In this document: positions 1-7,242 of the stretch, in pieces
How positions within the stretch are numbered: position 1 is the first letter of the stretch
Layout: each line of letters starts with the position of its first letter
NCBI RefSeq assembly: GCF_004005855.1
Contig: NZ_SACL01000004.1
Coordinates: 248,001 to 312,000, forward strand
Direction of reading: 5' to 3'
Length of the DNA: 64,000 nt
DNA from: Rhodovarius crocodyli
Lineage (GTDB): Bacteria > Pseudomonadota > Alphaproteobacteria > Acetobacterales > Acetobacteraceae
Translations under genes and position numbers: made by a program
The notes under the pieces: generated by a model
Told to the model about the DNA's origin: nothing
Database searches by the model: none
What the model saw: only the letters and a program-made list of their open reading frames with translations

Positions 1-293
1 CCGCGCGCGACATGGGCCATGAAGCCGCAGGTCACGTCGGGCACCGCGCCGTCCTCGATCTCGGCATGGGTGACGGCCGCACCAAGGCGCAGCCCGGCCG
101 CCGTCTCCGTCACCTCCCGCATGCCCGGCAGCGCCTTCACGTCCACCAGCACGCGCGGGCGCACCAGGCGCAGGTTCATGGTGGGCGCCAGCGACTGCCC
201 GCCCGCGAGCGGCTTCGCGCCCTGGGCCGAAAGCGCAGACAATGCCGCGCCCAGCGTTTCCACCGGCGCGTAGTCAAAGGAGGCGGGCTTCAT
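1..293 (-). CDS. FAD-binding subunit of xanthine dehydrogenase-family enzyme (partial, N-terminal part)
   Basis: Only the first 97 residues lie inside the window; the gene continues past base 1. The start is the ATG at 293, which overlaps the stop of the large subunit (ATGA), so the two are translationally coupled. The protein begins MKPASFDYAPVETL and holds the segment AKPLAGGQSLAPTMNLRL, the FAD-pyrophosphate loop typical of CoxM/XdhB medium subunits (PF00941). In this family the subunit passes electrons from the [2Fe-2S] protein to NAD or another acceptor. The small [2Fe-2S] subunit is expected just beyond the left edge. The family call is secure; the substrate is unknown. Confidence 0.88.
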   Translation of the reverse strand, partial: MKPASFDYAPVETLGAALSALSAQGAKPLAGGQSLAPTMNLRLVRPRVLVDVKALPGMREVTETAAGLRLGAAVTHAEIEDGAVPDVTCGFMAHVAR

Positions 294-2605
294 GCCAGTG
301 CCGCCAGGATGCGCTCGGGCGTGGCGGGAATATCCGTCACTTCCCGGCCCAGATGCGCGATGGCGTCGTTGATGGCATTCACGATGGCGGCCGGGGGGCC
401 GATCGCCCCGCTCTCGCCGATGCCCTTCTGGCCGAAGCGGCTGATCGGGCTCGGGGTTTCCATGTGCAGGATCTCGATGTCGGGCACCTCGCCCGCGCCG
501 GGCAGCAGGTAATCCACGAAGGTGGAGGCCAAGGGCTGCCCCGCCGCGTCATAGGGCATTTCCTCATACAGGGCGGTGCCGATGCCCTGGGCGGTGCCGC
601 CCAGCACCTGGCCGTCGGCGACCAGCGGGTTCAGCAGCACGCCGCCATCCTCGACGATCAGGTAGCGCAGCAGCTTCACTTGGCCGGTCGCGGCATCCAG
701 CTCGGCCTCAACCGCGTGGGCGGCGTAGCTGAAGGTGCCGGTGTCGCGCTCGGTCTTGTGGCCGTGCGTGACTTCGAGGCTCATGGTCTGCATCGCGGGC
801 GGCAATTGCTGGGGGGCGCGGTGAAACACCCGCGCGATCTCCGCGACCGTGACGGAAGCACCACCCGCGTGGATCGCGCCGTCGCGGTATTCCACCGCCT
901 CGGCCTGCAGCAGATGCGCGCCGATGGCCAGCACCCTCTCGCGCAGCAGCGCGCAGGCATCGCCCACCGCACCGCCGGCCATCACCGCGCTGCGGCTGCC
1001 CCAGGTGCCGGTGGAATACGGCGTCATGGCGGTGTCGCCATGCACGATCTGGATGCGCGACAGCGGGATGCCCAGCATCTCATGCGCGACCTGGGCGAGG
1101 GTGGTTTCCATGCCCTGCCCGTGGTTCTGCACACCCACACGGATCTCGAGCCCGCCATCGGGGGTCAGGCGCGCCTGGGCTGCCTCGGCACCAGGGACGA
1201 AGGGAATGCCCCAGCCGTGATAGACGGATGTGCCGTGCGCGCCCTGTTCGCAGAACACCGCGAAGCCGAGCCCGATCAGCCTTCCCTCGGCACGGGCAGC
1301 CGCCTGCCGTGCCGGGAAGCCCGCAGCGTCGATGGCCTCGGCGGCGCGGCGCATCGCCTCGGGGTAATCACCACTATCAAAAATCTTCTTGGTGATGTTG
1401 ACGTAGGGCATCGCCTCTGGCCCGGGCAGGTTGCGCAGGCGCAGTTCCACCGGGGAAATGCCGGCCTTGCGCGCCACTGCGTCGAGCGTGGTTTCCAGCG
1501 CGTAGCACACCCCCGTCCGCGCCACGCCGCGATAGGGCAGGATCGGCGGCTTGTTGGTCGCGACACTCCAGGTTCTGCAGCGGAAGCGCGGCACGATGTA
1601 GGGGCCAGGCAGGATGGAGCCGATCTGCGCGGCCTCCAGGCAGGCGCTGAACGGGTAGGCCGAATAGGCGCCGCTATCGACATGCGCCTCGCAATCAATG
1701 GCGAGGATGCGCCCATCATGGTCGGCATGGACCGCGATATCATAGTGATGCTCACGGCAATTGGCCTGGCCGGAGAGCGCCTCGCGCCGGTCCTCGATCC
1801 AGCGCAGGGCCACCCCGCCAAGCCGCTGGGCGAGCCAGCCCATCGCCACTTCTTCCTGCAGCAGGATGCCCTTGTAGCCGAAGCCGCCGCCCACATCGGG
1901 GGCGATGATGCGCACCGATGCTTCGGGCAGGCCGAGGCATTCCGCCAAGCCGGTCTTGGTCACATGCACCATCTGGCTGGAGGTGTGCATCTCCAGCTGG
2001 TTCAGCCGTTCATCCCAGCGTACCACCACCCCGCGCCCTTCCATGGGCGCCATGTGCTGGCGCGCGGTGCGCAGGCTGCGGCGCACCACGATGGGGGCCT
2101 GCACGTCGCTGATGTCGTCATCCACCAGCGCCTGCAGCACGACGTTGTCGGGCCAGCCGTCGAAGATGGGCGGCCCCGCGCGATGGGCCAGCATGTCGGT
2201 GGCCGCGGGCAGTTCCTCGATGTCGAGCTCGATCAGCTCCGCGATATCCTCGGCCTCGGCACGGGATGCCGCCATCACCATCGCGATGGGTTCCCCCACC
2301 TGCCGCACCCGCCCATGCGCCAGGGGGTATTGGTCGGACTTGCGGAAGCCCGGCAGGGCGGAAGGCGCGCGGATCGGCTGCACGCCCGTCAGGTCATCCC
2401 AGGTGAAGACCTGGGCTTCATACCCTCGGGGCTTGGTGACGGAGCGGATCAGCCCATGTGCGACCGGGCTGCGCAGGAAGGCGACCTCGCGCATGCCGGG
2501 ATAGGCGATGTCGCCCACATAGCGTCCGCGCCCGCGCAGGAAGCGCCCGTCCTCCTTGCGCAGAACCGGCGCGCCGACGCCTTCGGCCAAGCCCTTGGGC
2601 TGCAT
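290..2605 (-). CDS. Xanthine dehydrogenase family molybdopterin-binding (large) subunit, CoxL-like
   Basis: The 771-residue protein has the full length of the molybdopterin-cytosine-dinucleotide subunit of the xanthine oxidase/CO dehydrogenase family. Visible marks are GGGFGYKG (the cofactor Q-loop region), PYRGVAR near the middle (the active-site loop, which reads AYRCSFR in true CO dehydrogenase, so it is not a CODH) and KGIGESGAIG near the end with the expected base Glu at about residue 731. It hydroxylates an aldehyde or N-heterocycle using water; the substrate cannot be read from sequence. It overlaps the amidohydrolase upstream by one base (TGATG) and the FAD subunit downstream by four, all in one minus-strand operon with an ABC importer. 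Confidence 0.9.
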   Translation of the reverse strand: MQPKGLAEGVGAPVLRKEDGRFLRGRGRYVGDIAYPGMREVAFLRSPVAHGLIRSVTKPRGYEAQVFTWDDLTGVQPIRAPSALPGFRKSDQYPLAHGRVRQVGEPIAMVMAASRAEAEDIAELIELDIEELPAATDMLAHRAGPPIFDGWPDNVVLQALVDDDISDVQAPIVVRRSLRTARQHMAPMEGRGVVVRWDERLNQLEMHTSSQMVHVTKTGLAECLGLPEASVRIIAPDVGGGFGYKGILLQEEVAMGWLAQRLGGVALRWIEDRREALSGQANCREHHYDIAVHADHDGRILAIDCEAHVDSGAYSAYPFSACLEAAQIGSILPGPYIVPRFRCRTWSVATNKPPILPYRGVARTGVCYALETTLDAVARKAGISPVELRLRNLPGPEAMPYVNITKKIFDSGDYPEAMRRAAEAIDAAGFPARQAAARAEGRLIGLGFAVFCEQGAHGTSVYHGWGIPFVPGAEAAQARLTPDGGLEIRVGVQNHGQGMETTLAQVAHEMLGIPLSRIQIVHGDTAMTPYSTGTWGSRSAVMAGGAVGDACALLRERVLAIGAHLLQAEAVEYRDGAIHAGGASVTVAEIARVFHRAPQQLPPAMQTMSLEVTHGHKTERDTGTFSYAAHAVEAELDAATGQVKLLRYLIVEDGGVLLNPLVADGQVLGGTAQGIGTALYEEMPYDAAGQPLASTFVDYLLPGAGEVPDIEILHMETPSPISRFGQKGIGESGAIGPPAAIVNAINDAIAHLGREVTDIPATPERILAALA

Positions 2606-3876
2606 CAGGCCGCGACGGTCTGCGGCAGGATCGGCGCGTCGGCGTCGTAGCGCACGCCTTCGCGCAGGCAGAAATCGGGGGTCAGCATGCGGTCGGTCAG
2701 GACCACCGTGCCCTCATTGTCCTGCAGCTTGAACCGGCCGCGCGCGTCATCCAGCACCGACACATCGGCGATCGCGCCGATGCGCAGCGTGCCGATGCCT
2801 TCATCCTGCATGCGCAGCATGGCGGCGGGGCCGGTGGTGACCATGCGCACCACCTGGTCCATCGACACGCCGAGTGCCAGCATCTCGCTCATTGCCAGCG
2901 TCAGCGAGAAGCGGGCCTTGCCGGCGAAGGGGTGATCCTCCTCCGGGTCCGAATGCTGGTCGGGCGTGCCCGGGGCCGGCATGCGGGTGTTGTAGCCGTG
3001 CATGTCCGCCCCCAGCGTGTCCGGCATGATGCCGGCATCCAGGCTGATGCGCGCCATGTTGAAGCTGAAATGGCTGCCGTGGCCGACATCCACCTTCAGC
3101 CCGCGGTCGAGCGCGGCCTGGACGATGGCGTGCACCTTGCCGGTGCGCTTGTCCACGAAGCCGCCCGGGTGGCGGGTGAAGGGGTGGGCGAGGATGTCGC
3201 CCTCCCGCAGCAGCGGCACCACCTGGGGCAGGATCTCGTCCGGGTCCACGCCGTTGTTGCCGCCGGTGGGCGTCGGCCACAGCTGGCCGAAATGGCAATA
3301 GACCGGCAGGTCGGCCTCGCGCCCGATCTGGGCGGCCTTCTTCAGCACCTCAAGGCCGTAGCGCGCGATGCCGCCGAGTTCGGCATGGGCCTTCACGCCG
3401 CGCACGAGGCCCGGATGGGCGTGCGCCATCTTGATGGTGGCGTCCACGTCCACGTTCTCGGGGCCATACAGGGTCGGGTAGTAGTGGCCCTCAAGCCCGC
3501 CCACCACATAGGCGCTGATGAAGCTGAACACGCGGGACTTGGCGGGCTTGGCGATGAACTCGCGGAAGCCCGGCAGCGTCATGCAGGACGCCCCGCCCTG
3601 GTCGATCAGGCTGGTCACGCCCGACTGCACGCCCGCCATGTCCGCCGGCAGGCCGAAGCGGCCCGAGACATAGGTATAGATGTGGGCGTGGGTGTCGATC
3701 ATGCCGGGCAGCACCAGCTTGCCCTTCACATCCGTCACCTGGGCGGCGGCGCTGGGGATGATCTCGGCCTCGATGGCCGCGATCCTGCCGTCCTTGATCG
3801 CCACGTCGCGGATGCCGTCGATGCCCGAGGCCGGGCAGATCACATGGCCGCCCTTGAGGAGGAGGTCGTATTGCAT
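2605..3876 (-). CDS. Amidohydrolase/deacetylase-type metal-dependent hydrolase
   Basis: This 423-residue protein is a member of the amidohydrolase superfamily close to dihydroorotase-like deacetylases (EF_0837/AHA_3915 type). Metal ligands can be read directly: H63 and H65 in DTHAHIY, a likely carbamylated K162 in GVKAH, H195 in YCHFG, H231 in LAHPF, H266/H269 in GHGSH and the catalytic D291 in GADMHGY. It should hydrolyse a cyclic amide or N-acetyl bond. It is encoded between the ABC importer genes and the molybdenum hydroxylase, so import, hydrolysis and oxidation of an N-containing ring compound is a reasonable inference. It lies 15 bases after the permease stop. The substrate is unknown. 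Confidence 0.85.
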   Translation of the reverse strand: MQYDLLLKGGHVICPASGIDGIRDVAIKDGRIAAIEAEIIPSAAAQVTDVKGKLVLPGMIDTHAHIYTYVSGRFGLPADMAGVQSGVTSLIDQGGASCMTLPGFREFIAKPAKSRVFSFISAYVVGGLEGHYYPTLYGPENVDVDATIKMAHAHPGLVRGVKAHAELGGIARYGLEVLKKAAQIGREADLPVYCHFGQLWPTPTGGNNGVDPDEILPQVVPLLREGDILAHPFTRHPGGFVDKRTGKVHAIVQAALDRGLKVDVGHGSHFSFNMARISLDAGIMPDTLGADMHGYNTRMPAPGTPDQHSDPEEDHPFAGKARFSLTLAMSEMLALGVSMDQVVRMVTTGPAAMLRMQDEGIGTLRIGAIADVSVLDDARGRFKLQDNEGTVVLTDRMLTPDFCLREGVRYDADAPILPQTVAA

Positions 3877-3891
3877 GGCGTTATTCCTTGA

Positions 3892-4695
3892 TTAGTGGCC
3901 GTAGCGTTTCAGGATCAGCCGTTCGGCGCCGGCGACGATGCCGTAGAGCACGAGGCCCACGACGCACAGCATGGCGATGGCCGCGAGAATGAGCGGGGTT
4001 TCCGCCTGGCTGGAGGCGAACAGCACGAGGTAGCCGAGCCCCGCCTGGGCAGTGATGAACTCACCCACGATCACGCCGATGATCGCGAAGGTGACGGCCA
4101 CCTTCAGCCCCGAGAAGATGTGCGGCAGCGCGTAGGGGAAGCGCACGGACAGGAACACCTGCCAGCTTTTCGCCGTCAGCGCCTTGCACAGCCGCAGCAT
4201 GTCGGGCGGCGTGGAGTTCAGCCCCGTCAGCGTCGAGATGACGACCGGGAAGAAGGCGATGAACACCGAGAAAGCGAGGCGAGAGGATGACCCGATCCCC
4301 AGCCACACGATGAACAGCGGCGCCAGCGCGATCTTGGGGATCAACTGGAAGAACACGACGTTCGGGTACAGCGCCACATAGGCCCAGCGCGAATAGACCA
4401 GCACCACCGACAGCACGATCCCGAAGGCCGCCGCGATCAGGAAGCCCACCGTCGCCTCGATCGCCGTGGGCAGGGAATGCTGCAGCAGGAACGGCCAGGC
4501 GGAGACGATGCGCGCGCCGATCACGCTCGGCGGCGGCAGGATGACCTCGGGCACCTGATACCAGCGCACTAGGCCTTCCCACAGGCCGAGCACGACGGCG
4601 GCGAATGCCACCGGCAGAAGGATCTGCGACACCCAATGGCCGGCCAGCGACAGGCGCGGCTGGTTGGGGGTGGCAGGAAGGGCCATGTCGCTCAT
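3892..4695 (-). CDS. ABC transporter permease, SsuC/TauC type
   Basis: A 267-residue inner-membrane permease with about six hydrophobic segments and the binding-protein-dependent loop GVIVGEFITAQAGLGYLV near the C-terminus, as in SsuC/TauC/NrtB proteins. It forms the channel of an importer with the ATPase and binding protein encoded just upstream. The start at 4695 overlaps the ATPase stop by four bases (ATGA); an in-frame ATG at 4686 is a possible alternative. Family members carry sulfonates, taurine, nitrate, aromatic acids or pyrimidine precursors; the associated amidohydrolase and molybdenum hydroxylase favour a ring compound, by inference only. Confidence 0.9.
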   Translation of the reverse strand: MSDMALPATPNQPRLSLAGHWVSQILLPVAFAAVVLGLWEGLVRWYQVPEVILPPPSVIGARIVSAWPFLLQHSLPTAIEATVGFLIAAAFGIVLSVVLVYSRWAYVALYPNVVFFQLIPKIALAPLFIVWLGIGSSSRLAFSVFIAFFPVVISTLTGLNSTPPDMLRLCKALTAKSWQVFLSVRFPYALPHIFSGLKVAVTFAIIGVIVGEFITAQAGLGYLVLFASSQAETPLILAAIAMLCVVGLVLYGIVAGAERLILKRYGH

Positions 4696-5456
4696 GCGGC
4701 CGCCTTGATGCTGTGTTCGATCATGCCGCGCAGCTGGGCCACGATCGCGTTGAATTCGGGGGTGTCCTGGATGCTCTCGTCGCGCGGGCGGGCGAAGGGG
4801 ATGGCGACGTCGGCCACCACCACGGCCGGGCGGCGCGTCATCACCAGCACCCGGTCAGACAGCAGCACCGCCTCGCGGATCGAGTGGGTGATGAACACGC
4901 CCGTCTTGCGATGCCGCGCCCAGAGATCGAGCAGCACCAGCGCCATCTCATCGCGGGTAATCGCGTCGAGGGCGGAAAACGGCTCATCCATCAGCATGAT
5001 CGAGGGTTCATGGATCAGCGACCGGCAGAGCGCGACGCGCTGGCGCATGCCGCCCGACAGCTCGCGCGGGCGCTTGTCCATGAAATCCCCGAGGCCGACC
5101 GAGCGCAGCAGTTCCTCGGCACGCGCGACGTATTTCTCGCGTTCGAGGCGCATCATCTTGATCGGGAACAGCACGTTGTCGCGCGCGGACAGCCAGGGCA
5201 GCAGCGTGGCATCCTGGAACACCAGCCCCGCGTCGCGGCGCGGGCCCGTCAGCGGCTCACCCGCGACCTCGATCGTGCCGGCGGAGGCATGTTCCAGCCC
5301 CGCCAGCATCATCAGCAGCGTGGATTTCCCGCAGCCCGACGGCCCGAGGATGGAGACGAACTCCCCCTCCTTGATGTCGAAGGACACGCCGGCCACCGCC
5401 TCCACCGGCCCGGCCGGCGAGGCATAGGTCTTGCGAACTCCACGCAGGCTGATCAT
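4692..5456 (-). CDS. ABC transporter ATP-binding protein, SsuB/TauB type
   Basis: The reading frame is open far upstream, but homology begins at MISLRGVRKTY, so the start is placed at the ATG at 5456, 5 bases after the binding-protein stop, giving 254 residues, the normal length for SsuB-type ATPases. The Walker A motif GPSGCGKST, the signature LSGGMRQRVAL, the Walker B/D-loop MLMDEPFSALDA and the H-loop FITHSIREA are all intact. It powers the importer with the permease downstream and the binding protein upstream. Confidence 0.93.
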   Translation of the reverse strand: MISLRGVRKTYASPAGPVEAVAGVSFDIKEGEFVSILGPSGCGKSTLLMMLAGLEHASAGTIEVAGEPLTGPRRDAGLVFQDATLLPWLSARDNVLFPIKMMRLEREKYVARAEELLRSVGLGDFMDKRPRELSGGMRQRVALCRSLIHEPSIMLMDEPFSALDAITRDEMALVLLDLWARHRKTGVFITHSIREAVLLSDRVLVMTRRPAVVVADVAIPFARPRDESIQDTPEFNAIVAQLRGMIEHSIKAAA

Positions 5457-5461
5457 CGGGT

Positions 5462-6547
5462 TCAGCCCAGCATCGCGCCGAAGGGCGCGAGGTTGGTGCG
5501 GATCGTGCCCCACTCGCTGGCGTTCAGCTTGATCTTGCCGGCGAAGTCGTTGCTGATCAGGCTCTCGGGCGCGGGGCGGCGGGCGTCGTTGGGCGCGCCG
5601 TACTGCATCACGAGGTCGGTCATGGCGTTCCACTTGGCCATGTCGGTGTAGCCCAGCCCATGGTCCATCGCCTCGGGCGCCAGCATCGTCCACTGCATCA
5701 GCCCCTGGGACAGACGCGCGTTCTCACGCCCGCCCTGGGTGATGCCGATCTCGGGCACCTGCTTGATGAACATGTCGATGGCGCGCTCCGGCTCCTTCAG
5801 CTGCAGGGCGGCGGCTTCCAGCAGCGCCTCGGTCACGGCTTCCGCCTGCGACTTGCGGGCGGCCAGCACCTCGGGGCGGGTGCAGATGACGTTGGCGTAG
5901 AAGTTCACGCCGGCCGAGGAATAGGGGATGAAGCGGTGCGCCGCGCGCTGGGCCTGCATCACGGGGATGGAGGAGGAGCCGATGGCGGTGATCGCGTCCA
6001 CCTGGCGGTCGATCAGGCCGCGCTCCAGCACGCGGTTGTCCATCTGCACGACCGTGATGCCGGCCATGTTGATGCCGGCGCGCTGGGCGAAGGCCGGCCA
6101 GAAGGGGAATTCGGCGCTGGTCGGCACCGCACCCAGCTTCTTGCCTTCCAGATCCTTCGCGGTGCGGATCGGGCTGTCCTCACGCAGCGCGATGCCCATC
6201 GTCATGTCGTAGTTGACGGTGGCGGTGCCCACGATCGGCAGGCCGCGCGCGGCGGCCAGGATCACGGGGCCCGCGCCCACGATGGCGTAGTCGAACTGGC
6301 CCTGGGCCACGGCCTGTGCGGCGGCGACGGAACCGAAGCCGCGGCTGACCTCCACATTCAGGCCACGGCGGGTGAAGGCACCCATCTCCTTGGCGATATA
6401 GGCATAGGCGGTGGAGCCCTGGGCCAGCCAGGGCAGCGTCAGCTTGATGTTGGCGGTCTGCGCCACGGCCGGCATGGCCAGGGGCGCGACCAGCGGGGCG
6501 GCACCAAGCGCCAGCGCGGCGCGACGGGTCATGAAGGGCATGGTCAC
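5462..6547 (-). CDS. ABC transporter substrate-binding protein, NMT1/SsuA family
   Basis: A 361-residue periplasmic binding protein. The N-terminus reads MTMPFMTRRAALALGAAPLV with a cleavage-like PAVAQ at about residue 30, a Tat-type signal. The mature part (LTLPWLAQGSTAYAYIAKE...) fits the NMT1/SsuA fold that binds sulfonates, thiamine pyrimidines, nitrate or aromatic compounds. It is the first gene of the long minus-strand operon that runs to the left edge and is divergent from the MarR gene at 6626. An ATG at 6532 (MTRRAAL) is an alternative start. The ligand is unknown. Confidence 0.88.
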   Translation of the reverse strand: MTMPFMTRRAALALGAAPLVAPLAMPAVAQTANIKLTLPWLAQGSTAYAYIAKEMGAFTRRGLNVEVSRGFGSVAAAQAVAQGQFDYAIVGAGPVILAAARGLPIVGTATVNYDMTMGIALREDSPIRTAKDLEGKKLGAVPTSAEFPFWPAFAQRAGINMAGITVVQMDNRVLERGLIDRQVDAITAIGSSSIPVMQAQRAAHRFIPYSSAGVNFYANVICTRPEVLAARKSQAEAVTEALLEAAALQLKEPERAIDMFIKQVPEIGITQGGRENARLSQGLMQWTMLAPEAMDHGLGYTDMAKWNAMTDLVMQYGAPNDARRPAPESLISNDFAGKIKLNASEWGTIRTNLAPFGAMLG

Positions 6548-6562
6548 AGGCTCCAGCAGATG

Positions 6563-6576
6563 TTACGTGCACTGAA
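6563..6576. promoter_or_regulatory. Possible MarR operator palindrome
   Basis: TTACGTGCACTGAA lies in the 78-base gap between the divergent ABC operon and the MarR gene. It is symmetric in TT-N2-GTGCAC-N2-AA (10 of 14 positions). Divergent MarR genes usually bind such sites to control both promoters. This is a pattern seen by eye in a short gap; binding is inference. Confidence 0.3.
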
Positions 6577-6625
6577 GGTTTTGATCGCCGCCTTGCCGGG
6601 GCGCAATGCGGCAGAAGGCATTCCG

Positions 6626-7123
6626 ATGGACCATGACACCCGCCCTGGCGCGGCTTTGAGCATTGATCTGGATCAGCCGCCCCATTCCTCGGCACCATGG
6701 CCGCTGGCGGAACGACCCGGCTATCTGATCCGGCGCCTGCACCAGCTGCATGTGGCGCTGTTTTCGGAACTGACGGCCGGTTTCCACGTCACCCCCGTGC
6801 AATACAGCCTGATGAGCGCGATCGCGGCGCGCGGCGAGGCGGACCAGACGACGCTGGCGGCCGACGTGGCGCTGGATCGCTCAACCACCGCAAGCTCCCT
6901 CGCGCGGCTCGATGCCCGGGGCCTGATCGCCCGCCGGCGTGGGGAGAAGGATGGCCGGGAAATGCGTTGCGCTTTGACAACGGAAGGCCGTTCCGTCCTC
7001 GCCGCCATGGAGCCCCTGGCGCGCGAAGCGCATGCGCGGACGCTGGCTGCGTTGCCCGCCGGGCAGGCTCGGGCGCTGATCGAGCTGATGCACCGCGCAT
7101 TGCCTGAGAAAAACGACGCATAA
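6626..7123 (+). CDS. MarR family transcriptional regulator
   Basis: A 165-residue winged-helix regulator. The region VTPVQYSLMSAIAARGEADQ followed by LAADVALDRSTTASSLARLDARGLIARRR and the wing DGREMRCALTTEGR matches the MarR DNA-binding core. The start is the ATG at 6626 (MDHDTRPGAAL); the frame is open upstream but that part overlaps the divergent binding-protein gene. MarR proteins usually sense an aromatic or phenolic ligand and repress a neighbouring operon, so this one probably controls the divergent importer/hydrolase/molybdenum hydroxylase operon. Confidence 0.9.
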   Translation: MDHDTRPGAALSIDLDQPPHSSAPWPLAERPGYLIRRLHQLHVALFSELTAGFHVTPVQYSLMSAIAARGEADQTTLAADVALDRSTTASSLARLDARGLIARRRGEKDGREMRCALTTEGRSVLAAMEPLAREAHARTLAALPAGQARALIELMHRALPEKNDA

Positions 7124-7142
7124 TCAACGATCTTCCCGCCTG

Positions 7143-7171
7143 TTGGCGAGGCCGCGCGGAACGCCTATACG
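7143..7171 (+). promoter_or_regulatory. Candidate promoter of gyrA
   Basis: TTGGCG at 7143-7148 and TATACG at 7166-7171 are separated by 17 bases, the preferred spacing for a housekeeping sigma factor, about 75 bases before the gyrA start. Both hexamers match the consensus at four of six positions or better. This is a visual call. Confidence 0.4.
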
Positions 7172-7242
7172 ATTATTACCGAATGTGGCGTGCGGGCTGA
7201 TTCCCGCAGGCCGGCCCATGCCCTGAAAGCCAAGAGCACCCC

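Noticed and set aside
242-2650. Very long open frame on the plus strand opposite the molybdenum hydroxylase gene
   Set aside because: It is a shadow frame created by high GC codon use; the translation is His/Arg/Ala-rich with no recognisable domains, while the minus frame encodes a full XDH-family protein.
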